From NCBI GenBank assembly GCA_003427395.1, contig BFEA01000217.1, positions 1,567,488 to 1,606,482 on the forward strand: 38,995 bases of DNA, written 5' to 3'. The position numbers were made by a program, and so were the translations under genes. Positions within the stretch are counted from its first letter, which is position 1. Each line of letters opens with the position of its first letter. The notes under the pieces are model-generated. The model saw only the letters and a list, made by a program, of their open reading frames with translations, did no database searches and was not told the DNA's origin. Source of the DNA: Chara braunii (taxonomy: Eukaryota > Streptophyta > Charophyceae > Charales > Characeae). Below are positions 33,133 to 38,995 of the stretch, in pieces.

Positions 33133-36100
33133 ACCCCTTGCAAGTTTTTCCCGGTGACTCGGTTGTTCCTTTTGACGCCACATGAGCCCTGGGTCGTTCG
33201 GAAGCCTTTAAGATTATGGGAATGCGATCTCTGGGAGAGTTTTGTCGCTCAAACGCAAACTGACTTAAAGATGTTCCTGCCAGTTTTTTTGATAAAGTGT
33301 TGCGTAGATTCGCTTTCAGGAGAGATGCTATGTGGAAGCAGACATTGGAACTCATGACAGGGTGGTGAGGCTTAGCAATGGGATCACGTTGGGATAGCTG
33401 CATTCTGTTGGATGGTCGAACAGGGCTGTTCGCCAAACAAATGGCAGTACTGTGGTAATTTCGTTTTTATGATGATTTGTCTTTTTTTTTTTTTTTTTTT
33501 TTCGTGTTTTCCGTCTTAGTGCTTCATATTCGATAGCTGAATGGTGTTTGTGTGCCTAAGATAGACCCGTCAGGAGTCGAATCGTCGCCAATCATTGGAT
33601 GCCTGAAGTTTGGTCCTGATACTGGCCTCTTTCTTACGTTTTTTTGTTGTACCAGTCGGTACTCTCGTTGTGTCTATTGGTACTCCCAAAACAGTCCCGG
33701 TTTGGGGGCCTAGTACTGGGAAGCACGTTTTCTTATTTTGAATGTGCATTTCCAGAGAACTATATACAGTGTGAGTTTGGACACTGACCTCCTCTTACGG
33801 TACGTACGCTACTGCGCTGCGGTAGTGGACGGAGGTCGTGGTAGGCTTGAAGGATCTTGGGTGTGCGGTTTCGTTTGAGGATACCGTAATTTTCGAGGTT
33901 GAGTTTTCTCGCACTCGTTTTATCTCATACTCGTTTGAAGTTGTGTGACGTGACTCTGTTTGATGCATGTATGACACATACAAAATAGCAAGTGAAGAAT
34001 AATATAATTAGAGGACATAGAAATTGTGATGAAAAATAATAAGATTAACAAAAAGTGAAAAAGAGGAGGAAGGGTCAGTAAAAAACAAGCGTATGTGATT
34101 CTGACCAATACAGTGGGCAAGAGGACGTTGCGTTCCCCAATAAGAAATTTTGTTGCTCTTTGTCGTCTCCATCGCCATCCTTCGTTTATACGTTGCACAC
34201 CAACTTCTTCCAACACAATCGGAAGAGGTGCGATATAGAGGCGGCGACTACAGTGGGGTGATGCCAAAAAGGGTTACCACACCACTCGCCAAACACCAAT
34301 ATTTTGAATGCATCTGAACCAGTTTTTTTATCCCCATACATTTAAAAAGTTAGCGTTGGTGTGGTAGGCTCTAAAAAGTGTTATCGCAAAGCCAACAAAT
34401 CCTTATAAAGGCGTCTCATAAGCGATCAAAGAAAAACAAATAACATACAGTAACAAAAGATAAAGTAACCAACAAAAAATAAACAGCAGACCTTTAGGGC
34501 GTCCGTTAAAATTAGAATGATACAGAGTAGATTAACATAGCCCCCGCGTAAGGATAACATATATAATTTTTTATTCTTACTTTATTTTTTGCCTTAAATT
34601 CAAATTTCATTACATCAATGATTAGAGGTCGGTCTACCCTTGTGCGGGGGAATGATTTTTTTTTTTTTAATTTAACATATTATTTTTTTCAATTAACACA
34701 TCGAAAGTTTTATTGCATAAAACACATTAAGAGTTCTGGGACTCACAATTCGACTCGAAATTTTGACAGCATTAACCAACTTAGCTTACAGGTTTTCGCC
34801 TACAGAAAACTCTGTTATTGACTTTCCAACCAACAAGACTCATTGCTATTGAACGTGGGAAGGATAATTTGTGAACTTGTTTTTTTCTTTTTTTTACCAT
34901 TCGTCAATTTATGCATGTCTGGGTTCGGGACCCACAAGCAGCGTTGTACAACGTGTGTGACGTTGTTTTCGCATTAAAAAATGATTTTGCTGATTTTTGT
35001 AATTTTTATGACCTCGTTTCTGTTAATTAACGAAAGCAACGCATTCTCTGGATTCTCCTCTCATCCAATGGGCAATGAGGCAACAAATTTTGCGCTTGTT
35101 TTTTAGGATGGGTTCTTCGGTCGGCCAATGGACTGCGTCCTTTGAAGGTCATGTTTCTGTTTTGCCTATCTGCGGAGGGTTGAGAGCAACAAGGAAGCAA
35201 CGAGGAAACATTGCAAAATCACAACCTACCTAAAAAATGGGCAAAAATGCAATGGGTGAACAATGAAATTCAAATTGAAAAACCAAAAGAAGTAAGTCAT
35301 TATAGAATGCGGATTGGTTGACAACCCGGCCACGAAACTTCATGGTTTCACAAACAGGCGGGTCATGGATATCAATCTTCATCCATGGATTGTATGTGTC
35401 ACGGAAGGTCGTACATGATTGAAAACACCAGCAAGTCGTTGTAAGACGTCTCTAGTGGGTCCCGACCACTGAAAGCGTAGGACCCCACATGACGGTGGCA
35501 AACGGTTTCGGAAGTTGCGAGGCAACTTCCGAGACCCCACTGAAAGATTTTGGTGTTGCAGAAGTCATTTACCGACTGTTTTCACTCGGTCCGCGGCCCC
35601 CTTATTCCTACGTGACCTTAAATTCTCGTTTTTCAAAAGTCGGTTCGTTTACCTACCAATGGGGTGCGTACTCCGACACATTCGGACGGAAGTCTGGCGC
35701 TTGGAAAGCGAACATGTACCGGTCCAGTGTTCGGTCCAGCGACCCTAAGGCCGGACAAGGGTTGTTGTCGCACGCTGACCATTGGGCTCTGGACCATGGC
35801 ACTGTGTGGGGTGCAGAGGTCCTCGTCATTTTTCATTTTGAAATTCTCTTACGCCCCAATGGCCCTGCTATTTCGATTTTTTGTCGCCCGCTTCCGTATT
35901 GCTAGAACAAGCACGTAGGCTGGCTGCATGCAAAAACCGATATCCTTTTTCGGCTGTTCGCAGGCAGACTGCAACAAATGCCCGCCTCCGTAACTCTGTA
36001 CGGGTCGTTCGTGAACATTGCACGTACGTAGTGGAGGGGTCAGCTGCTTTATCTCCTGAATCCAACGTTCGATCTCCCTCAGGCCAACCATTGTGTCACA

Positions 36101-36830
36101 AATACGGCGTGGCAGACACGTTCACGTGTGGCACAACCGCAAAGTGTTTACAGTCGTTGTGAGGGCAGACTGTGTGAAAAGATGTTGGCTTTCATCCCAT
36201 CATTTTTTTTGGGTCGGCCTAGGGAGAACGTCGGTGATGGCGTGCACGCTCGGTCCAGAAGGTGGGACGAAGGATTCAGTTGGGCAGTTTTAGCGGGCGG
36301 GGAAGTGGTGGGTGCCCCTGATTGTCGGGTGTTGACACGTGCACAGCCCGTCTGACGGAGCGTTCGGCAGTTCTCGTCAGAAACTGTGAAGGCTTGGAGT
36401 GCAACTCGTTGCCACATCGTCAGCTGTGAAGGTCTTCATGCCCGTGTTGCTGTTGTGGATGTCGTTGTCCTACAGTTGTTGTCATTAAAAGTTCGGTCGA
36501 CTACGACGGTTGCAAGGCGGGTGCACTTCGGCCCGTGATGTTCGTGGTTATTGTTCTCATGTTGGATGTTCTCATGTTGGATGTTCTCGAGTTGTTTGTT
36601 GCAACGTTGTTGTGTTCACGTTTGTAGGTCTTGGCGCTTTGTACTTTCTAATGCGTCAATAATGCACATACATAGACAAACGTATCGACGTATAGAAAGT
36701 TGTATACATACATCGATAGCTAGCTAGCTAGATAGATAGCCATATAAACAGGTGTGTACAATGGTGTGTGAGGAGAGGTTGCTGGATAGGGAGATGGAAG
36801 GTGAAGATGACGTCAGTTGTCGTTAGTGGT
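33133..36830. other. No recognised gene; one strong hairpin at 35508-35532
   Basis: About 3.7 kb without a supported gene. Contents include T-rich runs (33480-33502, 34658-34670) and a perfect 11-bp-arm hairpin TCGGAAGTTGC-GAG-GCAACTTCCGA at 35508-35532. The ends of the 33640-33715 stretch share GTACT and CCCAAAAC/GTTTGGG words in inverted form, and a (GATA)/(GCTA)-like tract lies near 36715-36740. Frames such as + 35489-35905 are not credible; overlapping frames run on both strands. Confidence 0.5.
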
Positions 36831-37133
36831 TACAGGAGCCTATGAGCACGACCGATCCGCATAGGAGGGTTGGTGGCAAGAGAGAGCACAGCGGACGATT
36901 TGAGAGTCGGTTGGTTGAGGGTTTCTCATCGTCTCCTTCGGACATCGACAAAATGCGGCCAGTGACTTCATACCTGGGCTGTTATGGGCCAGCCCCGACT
37001 TGGAATCATGATCCAACGGAGCTTGGGCACTTGCCCTCTATGAGATACACCCCCCTTCCTCCGTCGTTGTTGTCGTCTACAGTTGCGAGTTTGGCACAGG
37101 GGGGTTGAGCAGTCGACAGAAAAGTATTCGACA

Positions 37134-38330
37134 ATGTCCGGACAGGCGACGTTTTATGAACAGCGCAACGACTGTCGCGACTATGGAATGGCCGGTTACT
37201 TCGAGCGACCGTGGTTTGATGACGGAGGTAGCGTAGTATCGCATGCAGCTCCATACATGCCTCCGAACACGACTCCGTCGTATGGCTTCAGACCTTCTGC
37301 GGATGGGTACCCTTCCCAAGCGATGTCTGGGCATCCAGTGAGCATGTCCTGCGATGCCTCGGATATTGAAGTTTTTCCCACTCTACAGTGTGTGCAGGGC
37401 AGCCCCCCCCCATGACGCATAAGCTCTTGCAACCTCCGGTTTTTCAAGTACGAGGGGTCGCCCAATCGGGCGAAAGGCACATGCCGACAGGGTGCACCTC
37501 AGTCCCCGGCTGGCGATGGCGATACCGAGGACGACGACGAAGGAGGGAAGCAAAAGAAAAAGCAATAGTCTTTTCAGGAGTGTCTGACACTCGCAAGATA
37601 CATGCAAGAGAATGACGCTATGGTGGGGGCCGTCCAACCAAAACAAAAACACTAGCGACGACTGTTGAGGAATGATTGGGTGGCGCGGCGGATGAAGGAG
37701 GATGGGTACCACCAATCGACGGAGGATGTGAAGAAATGGGCCGACCTGCAAAACAAGTACAGGTAGATCAACGACCAGTGCAGGGGGTCTGGGAAACCGA
37801 CATTCTGGCACATGCTGGCTGAGGACAAGAAGAGGGAGGGTTTAACGTTTCTTTTTTAGGAAGAGTTGTGAGACGAGATGGCGTGGGTGCAGGGGAAGAG
37901 GTCAACCATGTGCGACAACACGATGGAGTCGTCCACATTACCTGGTGCAAATAGTGGGGGGTTGGAGAAGGGAACCTCCCCCACCACCCTGGTGGAAGAT
38001 TTCGAAAGCAGCAGGAAGTTCCCTCGGATAGACACAGGGAAAACATATGCGGACGAAGGGTGCAGCTCTTCACGATCTGGTTCACGGTTTTCCATGGAGG
38101 ACTCCACTAGCACTCTCTGTGATGGTCTCGGGAATGCGGCGGGGACTCTTGCAAGGGCCAATGTAGAAAGTGCACAGCAAATGATCAGTCAAATCGGTGC
38201 AGTAGCCAGTGTAATGAAGGATGGTAACGTTGTGTTGCAACTTCTGGTCGAGGTGATGGCGAGGCGTGTGGGAGGAGGAGGTGGACGACGTGAGGACGGG
38301 GGCGATGACATGAATCCCTTAAGCAAGTGA
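37134..38330 (+). pseudogene. Myb/SANT-like (trihelix-type) DNA-binding protein of a DNA transposon, broken
   Basis: N-terminal part from ATG 37134 is Tyr/Pro/Ser-rich and runs to a frameshift in the C9 run near 37403-37411. The main frame then covers about 37500-38330: an acidic patch with basic tail (DTEDDDEGGKQKKK), a SANT/trihelix helix set (SFQECLTLARYMQEND; NDWVARRMKEDGYHQSTED; KKWADLQNKYR; INDQCRGSGKPTFWHML; EELWDEMAW with TGA at the Trp), then a Ser-rich stretch, a helix (ANVESAQQMISQIGAVASV) and a Gly/Arg-rich end before TGA 38328. Stops TAG 37568, 37652, 37763, 37857 and TGA 37868 interrupt it. Such proteins accompany PIF/Harbinger-type transposases or act as plant trihelix factors. 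No transposase frame is in the window. Confidence 0.75.
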
Positions 38331-38929
38331 GGGAATGGTTTGCCATCCAGTTGTTGTTGTTGTGTGTGTGTGTGTGTGAAACACACACACACATACACAC
38401 ACACGGGTGGCAGGACCGGCGGTTTGTTCACTACGTCTGTGCATTTCTAACGACGCTTTTCACGGTATGGCGATTGCAATCGGGGTTCGATGGGACAATT
38501 TTTCGAACACTTCATTGTTGGATATCGGCAGGTGAAGGAGGTAGATGTCGTGCACTGGAAGGGGGGCCTTTTGTTTCCTATTGGTTCGTTTTGGAAATTT
38601 GCAGTCCGCTGTCCTATTTTTAATTTTTTTATTTTTTGGTTTTTTTTTGGTCTGTTTCGTCCGTTCAGTTTCTTCCCCGACTCCGGTGGATGACTTGTAT
38701 GGAGTGGTTGCCTTCCCCCCGGGGGTCCACTTCCATGCATCCAGGTATATAGGGCAATTGAGGGAAGGGGAACTCCATTCCGAAGCAAAAGTTTTGCCAA
38801 GGTTGTTTGCATCACATCATTGTGCCGCTAGCCTGTAGATGTTGGAGTTATCCAGGGGGGAAGTGCCGCACATAAGTACGTGAAGTTGGCGTCGGGTGGT
38901 GGAAAGGATGACGGGGAGCAAGAGACACC

Positions 38930-38934
<5 letters not shown>
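38331..38934. other. 3' flank: (TG)n-(AC)n palindrome and unassigned sequence
   Basis: At about 38361-38404 a (TG)n run meets an (AC)n run, forming a near-perfect simple-repeat hairpin. Beyond, a T-rich stretch ending TTTCAG near 38670 precedes a short open frame (about 38671-38838, TAG) that could be a further exon of the SANT-type gene or its partner. It has no motif I recognise. Confidence 0.4.

Positions 38935-38995
<61 letters not shown>
38935..38995. repeat. (GA)n microsatellite, runs off the window
   Basis: Pure GA repeat to the last base. It is the same motif as the CT/GA tracts at 12.2, 14.8, 15.2 and 17.1 kb. Confidence 0.97.

Noticed and set aside
33640-33720. Possible TIR element with GTACT/CCCAAAAC ends
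   Set aside because: Inverted words are short and imperfect and there is no target duplication.
35489-35905. Plus-strand ORF of 138 codons
   Set aside because: No motif, starts within a hairpin region, and overlaps comparable frames on the other strand.

Overview
The window is intergenic, repeat-dominated DNA from a large eukaryotic nuclear genome. A green-lineage host is most likely. Supporting signs are a plant-type Myb/SANT (trihelix-like) transposon protein, a gag-only LTR-type retroelement, Helitron, hAT and TTA(A)-inserting elements, GT-AG splicing, a U6 snRNA copy and very long CT/GA microsatellites. The mix reminds me of charophyte genomes such as Chara, but that is inference from general resemblance. 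I see no intact conserved host protein gene. A 50-base N gap (14795-14844) and single Ns at 13428, 17107 and 21179 show this is scaffolded draft assembly.

Layout. (1) 1-11 kb is very AT-rich. Its core is a decayed Helitron on the + strand (about 2.0-9.25 kb): a Rep nuclease with HUH and two-tyrosine motifs, a Pif1-type helicase that has lost its P-loop, and a Ulp1-like cysteine protease domain with a complete catalytic set. Two younger elements sit inside it: a hAT element with an 8-bp target duplication (5032-5802) and a short TIR element (about 6711-6894). A longer member of that short TIR family lies upstream (794-1649). Downstream is a small two-exon coiled-coil gene (9607-10427) that is intact although its neighbour is decayed. 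(2) 11.3-15.7 kb holds repeated and inverted copies of a module built around (CT)n tracts, ending in a giant imperfect inverted repeat. (3) 15.7-18.3 kb is mostly unrecognised. (4) 18.3-30.9 kb contains two diverged direct copies of a ~350-bp segment. Between them lie a minus-strand gag-like pseudogene with a CCHC-type knuckle (27786-30543), a U6 snRNA copy (24644-24736, minus), a tRNA-like sequence, a 173-bp foldback and an array of ten hairpins. (5) 32.2-33.1 kb is another hairpin array of about 15 units. (6) 37.1-38.3 kb is a decayed Myb/SANT-domain transposon gene.

The most interesting signal is not a protein. Three unrelated short-repeat families (1-215 plus 11645-11765; 21421-22253; 32239-33132) share one architecture. 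The apical loop is conserved while the flanking stem differs from copy to copy, yet the two arms stay complementary, with G-U wobbles in places. This looks like repeatedly maintained hairpin structure, either RNA or cruciform DNA. The stop codons in the three pseudogenes mostly fit C-to-T or G-to-A decay at Gln, Arg and Trp codons.
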